From Amphiduros pacificus (Eukaryota > Annelida > Polychaeta > Phyllodocida > Hesionidae): DNA of 64,000 nt. Below, piece after piece: positions 24,230-41,109 of the stretch (positions are counted from its first letter, which is position 1; every line of letters starts with the position of its first letter). The stretch is from assembly GCA_949316495.1 (NCBI GenBank), contig OX439008.1, forward strand, positions 15,085,532-15,149,531, in the 5' to 3' direction. A model generated the notes under the pieces. It saw only the letters and a list, made by a program, of their open reading frames with translations. It had not been told where the DNA came from and did no database searches. A program made the translations under genes and the position numbers.

Positions 24230-24950
24230 GGTCCTTTGTCCAACCAGATGGACAGTAAAGACAGATGCTATGAACAATGTCATTGTGATTTTTAAAGTTT
24301 TAAATGAAGTCTGGAAAGAGGCTTTAGATTATGCTAGAGAATCTAAAATGCACAGTAAAATTAGAGTACATGACTTTGGTGTCTTACTGGCAGAAAACAT
24401 TCTGAAACACAGTTATAATCTTAGTAAATCCGTCAAAGTCCACCAGTGTCAGCAGCTGGATAAGGGCCTACATATCACCCCAGCACCCCACAGGAACATC
24501 ACAGAAAAATCTATTATGAAGCTGCAGATTTCATAATCAATGCTAAAGACAATATATTTGATCATCCAGGCTATAAAGTGTATATTAACTTATAGAATAT
24601 GTTGCTAAAGGCTGCTGCTGGTAATACATATGATCAGGAGTTTGCAATTATGACAAATCTGTATGCTTCAGAAATTAATGCACAGAGACTGAAAACTCAA
24701 ATAGACACATTAAAAAGCAGCATAGTTCAAAAGAATACACCAACATGAAATTCCATAATTAATTTTATGATTACTAATGGTGCATCTCTATACAGTGAAA
24801 TTCTTGTAATGCCAGCAACAAATGCTACCAGTGAACAATCATTCAGTTTTCAAGGTGAAAACATACTTTTGGGCCAGCATGACACAGAAGAGGCTAAATG
24901 GTCTAATGAAAATTCAAGTTCATAAAGATCACACAGATGATGTTAACCTA
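24230..24950 (+). pseudogene. hAT-type transposase remnant (ZMYM/TTF-like group)
   Basis: A first open segment (about 24240-24530) reads 'PTRWTVKTDAMNNV', then 'VLNEVWKEALDYARESK' and 'FGVLLAENILKHSYNLSKSV', matching the central part of hAT transposases of the domesticated ZMYM1/TTF-zinc-finger type. A second part near 24800-24930 carries the C-terminal dimerisation motif 'LVMPATNATSEQSFSF', followed in another frame by 'KRLNGLMKIQVHKDHTDDVN'. It is broken by stop codons (one at about 24535) and by a frameshift after 'SFSF', and the N-terminal zinc finger is absent. It is a dead DNA transposon, not a host gene. Confidence 0.75.
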
Positions 24951-25660
24951 ATTCATGTTCCCAATGATTTGATATCATGAATATATGATATCATGATTTG
25001 TTCATGAATATATGAACATATCTGTATTTGGCACTTTTATGGAATCTGACATGTAATCTGTGATTCGATCCTTGATAATGAAGTGCACAAAATAAATAAT
25101 ATCTGAACTGATATTTCAAATTATGTATGTGTGAATAGGAACTTTGTGTTATTTGTGTCCACAGCCATAGCATTATTTTACCTAAACGCTAAAGTTATTT
25201 ATATGGACATCTAAAGGTAGAGAAGGAAGATGGTGCCACACACCTTGTTTGACATTAAATTTGGAATTTGTGAGGAATTGACTTGCCTGTGTAGAAATTG
25301 GTGCTGCATGCCTGATGTTTGACAGCATTGGCAGCATGTAGGTTATCAACAAATTATATTCTAGCTTTGACAGTTTTGGCCAAGTCTCAAAATGCTTAAC
25401 ACAAACAGCAAGGGCGTGACATTATTTCAGTGTGCAAGGAACCTTTAATCATACAAAACACCCTGAATATAAGCATGAAATAGGGTGAAACATCAATGAG
25501 GGGCGGCCATTTTGAATTTATGCAAATTAGGTGATGTTCCACTAAGTTGATTTGGTAGACATTTTATATGTTCATCTGGGTAACATTCTGAGACAAATAA
25601 CACCAAAATGGTTTCTGTTCTAATTTGTTCCGGGTCATTTCATATTTTGACTGGACTATG

Positions 25661-25742
25661 GACCCATAACCTTTGGATCACCACAGAGGAACTGGTACCA
25701 ATCAGCTTGCACTCTAACCAACTGAGTCATCATCTCTGGCCT
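25661..25742 (-). mobile_element. tRNA-derived SINE, copy 3
   Basis: Related to 569-670: on the minus strand 'ctcagttggttagagtgcaa', then 'ggtaccagttcctctgtggt' and 'gatccaaaggttatgggtcc'. Box B is degraded. Confidence 0.5.
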
Positions 25743-25945
25743 CTCCCTTGTAACATATATTCAGCTAAATGGATGAAAGTTGAAATCACAAACCTGGAAG
25801 AGAACATTTGGAATTTTCAATGCCTTAAAGTGTGGATGTTTCTGTTCTGTACCATCCAGTCCTTAAAACCTACCCTAGCCTTTCAATGATTCCTAATTCT
25901 ACCCAAATCTAAGAGCACATATTGAATTATGGAAATGGGATCACA

Positions 25946-25990
25946 GACCATGGCACAGTTGGTTAGAGTGCAAGCTTATTAGCACTAGTT
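25946..25990 (+). mobile_element. tRNA-derived SINE fragment, copy 4
   Basis: Plus-strand box A half only: 'ccatggcacagttggttaga', then 'gtgcaagcttattagcac'. It faces away from copy 3, 200 bases upstream. Confidence 0.5.
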
Positions 25991-26239
25991 GAATTCATGA
26001 TACATTTTCACATATGAGCTGAGGCCCGTGCCAGAAGGGTTAATCAATTGTACTTGTAAATCAGTGACTGGGTGGATTATTATGTCAAGGACCTGTGACA
26101 TGACGATTCAGTGAGGCAAAACTAACATATAGGAATTGAATCATTTCTTGCAAACGTAGAAAATATAAAAGCTTTATAATGAAAAACCAATATGAAAACT
26201 TCATACTGAGGTTTTATTTGAGCTCTCACATTTTTCTAA

Positions 26240-26330
26240 AGATACCATGACATGGAGGCGACTTCAAGATTTAATTATGGTTTTAAACTTGGAGTAAGCT
26301 GGCTATGAGGCCATCCTTGAACATGTTATA
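26240..26330 (+). repeat. Dispersed repeat family C, direct copy
   Basis: Holds 'catggaggcgacttcaagat', 'ttaattatggttttaaactt' and 'ctatgaggccatccttgaac', collinear with the minus strand of 17840-17960. Confidence 0.45.
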
Positions 26331-27981
26331 CATCGTTCAAAAGTGACAAATTACTCTCACTTTCGACCAAATTAATCTGAGAGTGAACACAAATTTCTCG
26401 TATATTAGCATCACGCCAAGTTAAAGAGGTTTACACTTGAATGGTCTTATTGACAAAGTTTTGTATTGTTTCAGCAATATTTAAAATGTTAGCAAGTTTC
26501 TTCTGCTTTCCAGAAGGTGGGAAAAATTGCTTGCATGTATACCACTCGTTTGAGCTTCTTTCATCTTCTTGCTTATTTCTTGTTGGGCCACATTATTACA
26601 CCTTTTACAACCACTTTTCAATCTTGCTTAAAATTGCCATGTCTTGACTCTGCAATCCGAACCCATTATTCAAGACTGTGTTTCACCTCGGGCTTCTTTC
26701 TCCAAAAATTAACCTTCAGCACTTCCTGAGCTTAAAAAATTATTAGAGCCGAAAAGTGTGCACTAATTCAATAGCGATGGTATGATTGACTATGGCTCCT
26801 CTTGATGGAGAACCTGGGTGGCCCAAATCTGTGCTGTCTTCTCAGAGAATAATCAAGAAAACAGTGATTTATGTCCAAGATAGGAGCATCTTGGTGACCT
26901 TCATAACTCATGCTATGGGGGTCAAATGGTCAATGATGTTCCACTGATGTGCCACTGATATGTGAAAAATTGCGGGTTCCAAATTAAAGTGAGGTATGGA
27001 TCAATCAAAAGTGCACGGCATGGTACCCTGGTGGTGGAAAAGGTGACGAAATGTTAAAACGGAGAGGAAGGGGGGAGGTTGGGGCACCAGAATGCCTCAG
27101 GTCCGAGTCATAAACAATGGTCATGTCACCATGTCTGCTGTTAACTGCCGCACCACTAATTGGCACATGGTATGCCACAAGGCACCCATTTGTGACGACC
27201 AATGTCTTGGGAACAATTTTCACTTTCGTTCCATTTACGAGCTTCTGAAGGCAAGAAATTTCGGAGAGAGAAAAAAAAATCTTCAAAAGGCACTGGCAAG
27301 TAATCCTTCTTGAAATAAATTGCAAAGCTAGACTTCATTTCCGAGAAATGGGACAAAAATGTCGTCAAAATTCACAAAAGAGGCAGACAAAAGTAGTAGA
27401 GGAATAAATCCATCATGGCCGCCTGGAGCAGTTGCCTCCTGTGAACATGACTTCCTACATCTGCCAACATCCCGACTGACCTCCTCAGACTCGTGACTGT
27501 GTCACCCTCATGTAGAAAATGCCATTTATCTAAGACATTCCTTTGCTCCACCTGACCTTCCCATTTTTCCCCTCAAAATAGGAAGGAGTCTTTCTCTGGA
27601 GTATTTATGTCTAACTTTTACACAGAAAATGCATTTACTGTTGTGTGTTTTTTTTTCTCCCTTTCTCTAGTGTTCTTTTTATTTTTATGGTGACAATCCA
27701 TTATATGAGTTGGTATTAATCTTAGCTGCAATTCTCAGCACATGCCGACTGTGAAAGAAAATATTATCTTTGAAATATTTATTTGTTTTGCTGCCATTTT
27801 GAGAATAACACCTTTTTCCTTTAAAAAAACTCCCAATTCTGTTGGTATTGATCAAAAACGAGAACATGACTTGATCACTGAGAAATATGTGCTTCCATTG
27901 TTAGGCAAACACCACGTTACCATTTCACAGCCAACGGTTGGCCGCCTCTGCAGGAAAACCCTTAATAGAAAAGACTATTAC

Positions 27982-33815
<5,834 letters not shown>

Positions 33816-34660
33816 CTGAAAATAAATCAATAAAATAACAAATCTATTAAAATCATGATTTTGAGAATTATAATATACTCTACATGAGAAAATGTGCACC
33901 GCATGGCTAAGGGCTGAAAACCAGGAGGTAATCAGGTGGTTTTCAGAAAAAAGGTAATATGCATGGAAACAAGGTGGTGTTAGATTTGTCAGCCACATGG
34001 TTTCCAGCTGGTTGCCATGTAATATCTACAAACCATGTGGATACCACATAGCAGGGGACAGGTGGTTTTCATGCAAATATCATAAATATTCCGGGTTAGC
34101 TCACTTTAATTTGAGGAGAATTGTCTGCTCAGCTCAAATGTCTTCTGATTTTATCTTTGACAAAACTGGAACAAGTGGATAGCTAAATGTATTCTGCTAA
34201 ATTATACTGACTGGTACCCCAGCCCATATTGTTTAGGAAATGGTAGGGTACAAGGATGAGGTCTGAAGCAGAGTGTCTCTCAAAACTTGACCACAACAAG
34301 CCAGTCAGGGTAAAATACCTCTGTTCAAATGCTGGATTTGTCATTTGTGTCACACTTTACCTCGCACACAGGCCATTCCATATTTTAGAGCACATTGGTG
34401 GATACATCACTTCCAGTAGTCTTCACATGATCAGGTAACACTGATCCAAAGATGCCTTTCATAATTCTTAATCAAGCACATGCCATTAGTTTACCAGGCC
34501 TTGGCATAAAAAGGAAAATGTTGGTTGTCCAGTTGGGCCACCAGAGCATGAGAAGTGGTGGCCCAAAGTTTCTAAGGATGATAGGATGTGTGATACATGG
34601 GTGCTGAGAAATTTGTCTCAGAAGACTGAGAATTGTGAGAGTCACAACTTTGGAGACTGA
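33816..34660. other. YIPF5 upstream intron or intergenic sequence
   Basis: No exon recognised. A block at about 33880-34090 repeats 'ggtggttttca' and 'catggttt/aaccatgtgg' motifs in both orientations and is probably an old repeat. Confidence 0.4.
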
Positions 34661-34664
34661 GGAT

Positions 34665-34733
34665 ACGCACCAACGGTGCGTACCATTGCGCCGAAGGCGC
34701 AATTAAACTAGGGGGGTACGGGGGCATGCCCCC
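34665..34733. repeat. Cluster of three perfect hairpins
   Basis: Three consecutive perfect inverted repeats in 69 bases: 34665-34681 (7-bp stem, loop AAC), 34685-34703 (8-bp stem, loop GAA) and 34720-34733 (GGGGGCATGCCCCC). GC-rich hairpin strings like this are a feature of unclassified mobile DNA in marine invertebrate genomes. That comparison is from general knowledge, not a search. Confidence 0.75.
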
Positions 34734-35162
34734 CCGAAAATTTTTGTCATTTTCTTGTATTTTGGTGCATTCTGAGCAAAAAAATGCATAGCTGATGAAA
34801 GTTGCTTTCCTGATGTACTTTGACTTGTTCATAGTTGATAAAAAAAATGCTTACCTGCTGTACTTGTTCATGTTGAATGTTCATTGTTGATAAAAAAAAA
34901 TGCTTACCTGGCTGAGTCAGTTTTACCACAGCAATGTCATTAAGGGTGTGCCTTACCTGATTGATTTTGCATTGAGCATTAAATCATTACTACCTTGCTG
35001 CTAGGGAAGTCTGGAGTGCTGGTGGGGACAGTTTTACCACAGCTGCCAAGGGACAGTTTAACCAGCACTGTCAAACTCACTTTTGACTTGACTTAAAATA
35101 TTTCATGATGTTACCAATTTTGTTCATGTGTGATTTGAACTGTTCAATGATATGAGTGCAAA

Positions 35163-35429
35163 AACAGATTTGGCGAAGCTAATTCCCCAGTTCCTGAAAT
35201 TATTTTTCTACGGCTATTATTTTTGGAAAAAGAATCAAACCAAGCAGGAGTAGATGCACATTACAAAACAATGGTTGAACAATGGTGTACATTCATTTAT
35301 ATTGTTTCTGGACTTGCCAAGGGTGCACAGGCTCAGAAACTAAGAAGCATATCTGATTTTCTTCTCCAAAAATGTCATGCTTCGTTAACACCGCTGGGTA
35401 TCAACATGACAGATCAGAGAAGATATTGA
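35163..35429 (+). CDS. Unrecognised open frame, possible transposon or exon fragment
   Basis: The frame is open for about 88 codons to a TGA at 35427-35429, ending '...GINMTDQRRY'. It contains a hydrophobic stretch 'WCTFIYIVSGLAKG' and no ATG near its start, so it is either a terminal exon (candidate acceptor 'ttccccag' at 35190) or a piece of a mobile element. I do not recognise the family. The surrounding DNA is repeat-rich, which favours a mobile origin. Confidence 0.2.
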   Translation, partial: NRFGEANSPVPEIIFLRLLFLEKESNQAGVDAHYKTMVEQWCTFIYIVSGLAKGAQAQKLRSISDFLLQKCHASLTPLGINMTDQRRY

Positions 35430-35689
35430 TTTAAAAAAATCAAAGATGCTCCTAGTGGCCTCCTTGGAACATGACACAGCATGAACATAAACAAGTCAAG
35501 TTTTTACCAATGCTCATCCAGTGGTGTGCAACATGGTCAATAAATAATAATACTGTTTTTTAAAACTTTGGAGTGTGTGATTATTTTGTGTTTATTTTGC
35601 ATTCAAATTGTTAATGGCATGCATGCATGGCTGTGCCACATAATATTTAATTTTAACAAAATAATTTATCTTAAGTCCTTCTTTTGTAA

Positions 35690-36490
35690 AATATAGCGAT
35701 CAATTTAATTGAATGACAGATTATGGGCAGCAGAGCAAGCATTGCTACCCATGCACATGATTTGTATCCATGGCCATGTGCTTGAAAGTTTAAGATCATG
35801 TAACAAAAGAATGTATGATCAATGCCTAAATCAAGTACATTAAAAAAAAAATTCATTTTTTTCTTGGAGAATATCATTTAAGAACAAATAAAGGGTTCAA
35901 TTCAATTGAAATAAATTTATTATGGGCAGCTGATGAAGCATGGCCATGTGCTATGCGGTTATCTAACATGGACATGTGCTTTGAGATAATCCATGGATTA
36001 TCTAACAAAAGAATGTATCATCAGAGATTATTGTAAAATATAGAGATCAATTTAATTGAATGACAGTGATCAATTTAATTGAATGACAGATTATGGGCAG
36101 CAGAACAAGCATTGCTACCCATGCACATGATTTGTATCCATGGCCATGTGCTTTAAGATAATCCATGGATTATCTAACAAAAGAATGTATGATCAGAGAT
36201 TAACCTTACTGTACATATATTATGAGCCGAGATATGAATTTTCACAGAGATGTTAAAGAAGGATGCACACATACACCAGCATATGAAATCTTTAGAACCA
36301 TCATTGACATCTTATATCGTTCACGATTACGGCAGTCATTTTCGGGTCAAGAACATTTTAAAATCTACAAAATACAAACATAACTGTCTTCCTCTTGTTC
36401 TCACGATTTCAGACATATAAACATCAATTCTGTACATATATTATGAGCCGAGATATGAATTTTCACAGAGATGTTAAAGAAGGATGCTGA
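35690..36490 (+). repeat. Nested tandem duplications
   Basis: A module of about 130-150 bp ('gatcaatttaattgaatgac', 'attatgggcagcag.gcaagc', 'ccatggccatgtgctt', 'aaaagaatgtat.atcagag') occurs about three times from 35695 to 36205. A second module ('tatgagccgagatatgaatt', 'agatgttaaagaaggatgc') occurs at about 36210 and 36430. No coding is apparent. Confidence 0.8.
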
Positions 36491-36579
36491 GATGTCTCGA
36501 ACATCCAGTGTTTAAAATTCGCGCTAAATGTTATTTCATTATTTGTGGTATCCATTAAAAAGCGAAAGAAAGAAATGTA

Positions 36580-36960
36580 GAGTCGCAATATTTTTCGACC
36601 AATAAGAATTCTCGTATTATGCCGTGTTCGGCTTCATTTGTCTCGGCCAATCAGATTCCGTCTTAGACGCTTTGGAATTTCAAGATGGCGTGCGATTGTT
36701 ATCAATCGCTACGATGTTTTAGCGATGGCCTGCAAAGGTAAAATGTGTACTGTGCATTGGATATTGGCTTTAAATAAATGTTTTAGCGTTACGTCGCGAT
36801 GGACGCTTTGGAAATTCAAGATGGCGCGCGTTCTTCGCTACGATGTTTTGTTGATAATTTGCGTAATAGATTTTGGCTTTAAAAATACGTCAAAAGACGG
36901 AAGATTTTTGCCCAAAGTCAAAAGACGGAAGATTTTTGCCCAAAGACGGAATTCCGTCTC
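36580..36960. promoter_or_regulatory. Duplicated CCAAT / YY1-like block, possible promoter
   Basis: A unit of 136-bp period is present twice (from about 36666 and 36802). Each begins 'gacgctttggaa.ttcaagatggcg'. CAAGATGGCG matches the core of the YY1 consensus. Upstream are two CCAAT sequences ('gaccaataag', 'ggccaatcag'). CpG content is higher than in the surroundings, and a 27-bp 'aaaagacggaagatttttgc' repeat follows. It could be a promoter (for YIPF5 or an unannotated transcript) or simply part of a mobile element. The open frame of 129 codons across it shows no domain. Confidence 0.3.
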
Positions 36961-37739
36961 AAGACGGAGCCTCAGCACCCATGGTGATACAATAACAAGC
37001 ATTGTTATAAGGCTGCATGGTGACTAGTGTCTGAGTAGGGGTTACTTGTCCCAAGCACATAATTCAAATCCATTGATTGTGATATGAGACAAATGTCTAT
37101 CAAGGATTAGAATAAAATTGAGAGTTTGGGCCATTAAAACAGGCATTAGTTTCTGACAACTTGTCAACAGCTTAAACAATGCTTATAAATGAAGTTATGT
37201 TTTAGAAGATCAAGTGCTATTAACTTACACTGTCTGGTTTCAACACAATATAAATTTTGTTATTATTATATTTTTTATTATTAACAATAAGTCAAAATTA
37301 TTTTTTCTTTGTGACACAATGTTGGGAACTTCTTGTGGCTTAATTTATTCCATCATGTGCCATTATTTATTAAACAGTCTGTGTGTCATTTTTACAAAAA
37401 TATAAACTTATTCTGAAAACTTATTTTGGAAAGTTGCTGACTGAAATTGTTTCTAAAATTTGACATGAGAAGCATTAATTTTTCTTGAGCTTGCATAGAA
37501 AGTGTGACATTTTTTGTAAGAACACATTTTTTTCGGTACTAATCATCAGTCTAATGTAAGTTACAAGAGAAAACAGTCCTACTTTTCTGTTTGACAAGAA
37601 CAAGTCAACACAGACCAAGACCATTTTCCACAATTCATATTTTAATCTCTTATAGCAATTCGGTTAAAATTCACCCCCACGGCACTTTATGTTTGATAAA
37701 CCCACTCTGATTTGTTTCTGTGGACATGTTGACAGTGAG

Positions 37740-38024
37740 CGATATTAGATGCACTTGTGAGTGTTAAAGTTGACGTGGCGCTGCTCACATCGTTTCCTCA
37801 GAAATCTAAGCGATCGTGCTCACTCAAACGTTTTATGGTGATTTCACGAATAAACTGTCTGCCTAAAATATTCTGTAAATTCTAAATTCGACTAATTTAA
37901 AGATAAAATTACCTTCTTCGGGATGTACTCGTAGTTCTTTGTTTACCCGAAAGAGGTCGCTTTTGGAGTAAAATTCTCCCCCACAATCCATCGCAACTTC
38001 CTTTTCCGCCGGCCATCTAAAAAG
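37740..38024 (+). promoter_or_regulatory. RPL9 promoter and TOP-type first exon
   Basis: A pyrimidine start tract 'cttccttttccg' begins at about 37997. It is the hallmark 5' terminal oligopyrimidine (TOP) sequence of translation-machinery mRNAs, which couples their translation to mTOR/LARP1. The short non-coding exon runs to 38024, with donor AAAG|GTATGC. The start site is inferred from the TOP motif. No TATA box is obvious. Confidence 0.6.
37913..37991 (-). promoter_or_regulatory. Candidate YIPF5 5' exon with upstream ORF
   Basis: On the minus strand an open segment starts at ATG 37991 and ends at a good donor (GAAGAAG|GTAATT) with its last base at 37913. If joined to the acceptor at 33816, its frame continues for 35 codons in total. 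It then stops in TAA one base before the YIPF5 ATG (TAAAATG). That would be a terminating upstream ORF and would place the YIPF5 start head-to-head with RPL9. The splice is inferred; no transcript evidence is available. Confidence 0.3.
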
Positions 38025-41000
38025 GTATGCAATAATTTTAAGTATCCTCAGAAATCCATGGCCATCGTACAACTTAAATGTATTATTATAACTTGAAACT
38101 AGTTTAGTTGGGAAGCTAAGAAGTTTGTCTTCATTTAAAATGAATAGATACTGACGAAACTGTACTAGAGAATGTCTGTATGGCCTTCAAATTCCAGGTG
38201 TTGACATGTGTCATCTCCATATTCTCTACCAAAACACCATAATTCGGAGAATTTGACATTGCATTCTCGGTCCGATTTGGCATCTCATTGATTCAAATGT
38301 GCCGGCAATGTAACTTATAACATTCAGTTTCAAAATACATAATTTGTTCGGGTAAACGATTTTGAAATAAGGTTAAACATGTCAAAAGTTGGCATTATCC
38401 GACTACAGTTGAAGATTTCTCTGTGTCGAACTCAAGTTTTCTGGCCAAAAGATATCTTGTGAGTGTCATGGACAAGTGACTGCATATATATATTTCCATT
38501 AAACTTATTCTGCAGCAGATGTCTGGACATAAACAAAGGCTTGGTGGCCCTGAATGTCTCTGGAGCCTCTTGGTGGATGGAATTCAATACCACTTCCTGG
38601 CCCAGATTTTAGTGGACATATCTTACTTTTATTTTATGGGGCCAGTTCTTTTTGAAAAAGTTCCACTAGATGAAAGAGCAGCCTAAAGAAAAAAAAACCT
38701 TAATTTTAAGGCCATTGCTGCATCAGATAAATCACTGGCAGGTGCTCTAGTTTGTGTTTTGAAACTTTCCTCCAAAGGCCAGTATTCATTCAGTTTTTGT
38801 GTACATCAAGGATATTATATCATACAATCTCTTCAGAATAAACCAACTGTGGGTACAGCTTCAAAGTTGTCCTCATTAATGTCCTGAGAATTTTGTGCTC
38901 TCAGGTTTCACCCTTGCCCAATGAAGAGACTATCAGTACTTGGCCTCAAGTCGCTAATGCTCTGTATTACCAACTTGTTTCACTTGTATATCAAAAGCCT
39001 ACTATTATAGGAAGGAAATTATAAAATGCATGATATTTAGTGGTCACATGCTTCATCAAACAGCTGAATAATTGCAAACAAATTGTCACCAAGTATTTTA
39101 TTCTTAATTTTGTTATTTCAGATGAAGACTATTAACTCAAGCCAGAAGGTGACCATCCCTGCTGGGGGTAAGTTAAGAACATTTTATAAAATTTCTGAAC
39201 AATTTTACAACTGTTAATTGACATGGAACATAAAAATTGAGGTTTCTGCAGGTCCAGAAAATGGTGTGTTCTCTCAAAATTATTGTTGTTTTGAACTTTT
39301 TATTTACATAAGCCTTAAGGCAGTTTATGGGTGTTGTTAGTGAGTGTGCCCTTTTGTGACAGATTTTCTCAAGGAACAACTACTTTTCTTGCTAAGATTG
39401 AACTTGCCTTTTTGGGCATCTATCCCCCCCCCCCCCCCTCCCCCCCCCAAAAAAAAAAATGAGTCACAATTTCAGAAGTCGTAATCATAAAAACCAATGT
39501 TATTTTAACTTAATTGTCCAAGTACTGCTTTCAGTAATGTTATATATGAAGTTGATGATAATTCCACTTTTAGTTTCAATTAGAAGTTTTAAGTCTTATA
39601 AAAATATGCAATTAGTGGTAATAAATATAAAATGTAATATTTTTAAATTGTAGTTGAGGTCAAAGTAAAAGCTCGCAAGGTTACTGTGAAAGGACCTCGT
39701 GGAGTCCTTCGCCGTTCCTTCAAGCATTTGGCTGTCGATATCCGTATGATCAAGAAGGATGAAATTCTGGTAGAGAAATGGTTTGGCATCAGTCGGGAGT
39801 TAGCTGCAGTAAGGACCGTATGCTCCCATATCGAGAACATGTTCAAGGGAGTCATCAAGGTAAGGCCTTTGAAATTGTTGATATATGATAAAAAGTCCAT
39901 TTGATTTTAACCAGGAAAAAAAATGAGTTGATGGTGCAGACATTTTTAGCTGTGCTCACTTTGTCTGTGACCAGGCCTCATTAGTGGAGTTCAATACTAC
40001 ATTTTCTTCATGTAGATTTTTGGTCAGTTAGGGACCTTTTATTTTTGTCACTGCAACCTTCCAGTCTCATATTTTCCATTATTTCAAGATATTTAAAATA
40101 ATCATTTTTGAAGTAATGAGCAGGCATTTCTAAGAAATGTTCACAAACTTTACAAAAAGGTTATGGTTAGTACAGCTCTCAAGCCATTGTTCTATGTTTT
40201 TCAATGAGAAATAAATAGATCAACATAGTTGTCCCCATTTACATTATTTTAGATCTATTGCATTAATTAATCTGATTGTTGCTTTCAGGGTTACAAGTAC
40301 AAGATGAGGTCTGTATATGCTCATTTCCCCATCAACATCGTCATCTCCGAGAACAACACCCTCGTCGAAGTGCGTAACTTTTTGGGAGAGAAGTACACAA
40401 GGGCAGTGCATATGTTGCCTGGTGTCAAATTCACAGCTTCAACTGGACAGAAGGACGAGTTCATTCTGGAGGGAAATGATATCGAGCTTGTGTCAAGATC
40501 AGGTAAGACTTAAAAATCTCTGTAAAAATTGACCAGATCTTAAAGACTTGAGGCAAAGTAATGTTGGCATGTGGCATGGAAAGTAAACCTTTATTCTGTT
40601 TTGAATTTTCCTACTCATTTTTAAAGGATGAGATGTAAGCTTTTATAGTTGAAGCATCTTTGTTTTTTCAATTTTGGAAATGATCACTGTATTTTGTGGA
40701 ATCAAGTCTTTTTTTGAGAGACTTCTGGTCTTTTTCCCTGGTCTCATTTGCTGAACAAATTTTTCTGAACATTTATTTTATATAGACCTTGTTTTTACAA
40801 AATTTCACTGACAGAAAAGCACTGTTTGTGACAACTAAATATTAAATGTGTTGAAAAGTTAAAATAATTATTGAATTAAGTAATCCTTCTCTGGTACCCG
40901 AGATATTTTTATAAAATTGTAATACACAAGCAAAAAGACTTCCCCAGAATGTAATATATCGTCTTTTGGAGTATAATTTGATGTATTTGTTTTTTATTAC

Positions 41001-41109
41001 AGCGGCACTCATCCAACAATCCACAACAGTCAAGAATAAGGATATCCGTAAATTCTTGGATGGTATCTACGTGAGCGAAAAGGGACACGTTGTGGAAGAT
41101 GATGCATAA
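37997..41109 (+). CDS. RPL9: Ribosomal protein L9 (uL6)
   Basis: Large-subunit protein uL6, binding 28S rRNA near the sarcin-ricin loop. There is one non-coding exon (about 37997-38024) and four coding exons: 39122-39167, 39654-39859, 40289-40502 and 41003-41109. All borders are GT-AG with matching phases, giving 573 bases, 190 residues and TAA at 41107. The length agrees with animal uL6 (about 190). The start ATG is the first codon of exon 2, directly after the acceptor. Landmarks are '[15 protein letters not shown]', '[14 protein letters not shown]', '[15 protein letters not shown]', '[15 protein letters not shown]', 'NFLGEKY' and '[17 protein letters not shown]', covering the two repeated L6 domains. 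No change likely to inactivate it is seen. Introns were scanned by eye for C/D-box snoRNAs and none was convincing. No canonical AATAAA follows closely; an ATTAAA is at about 41213. Confidence 0.97.
39424..39448. repeat. Poly-C tract in RPL9 intron
   Basis: Twenty-four C interrupted by one T, followed by eleven A. It is an i-motif/G-quadruplex candidate and a likely sequencing-error spot. It lies between coding exons at 39167 and 39654. Confidence 0.9.

Noticed and set aside
27005-27368. Next YIPF5 exon in the open minus-strand frames here
   Set aside because: The translated residues show none of the hydrophobic helices or conserved motifs of the Yip1 domain.
36638-37027. 129-codon plus-strand open frame
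   Set aside because: It runs through a 136-bp duplicated block and a 27-bp repeat with no domain. It is better explained as repeated non-coding DNA.
39168-41002. snoRNA inside RPL9 introns
   Set aside because: No pair of C (RTGATGA) and D (CTGA) boxes at a workable distance with a terminal stem was seen by eye.
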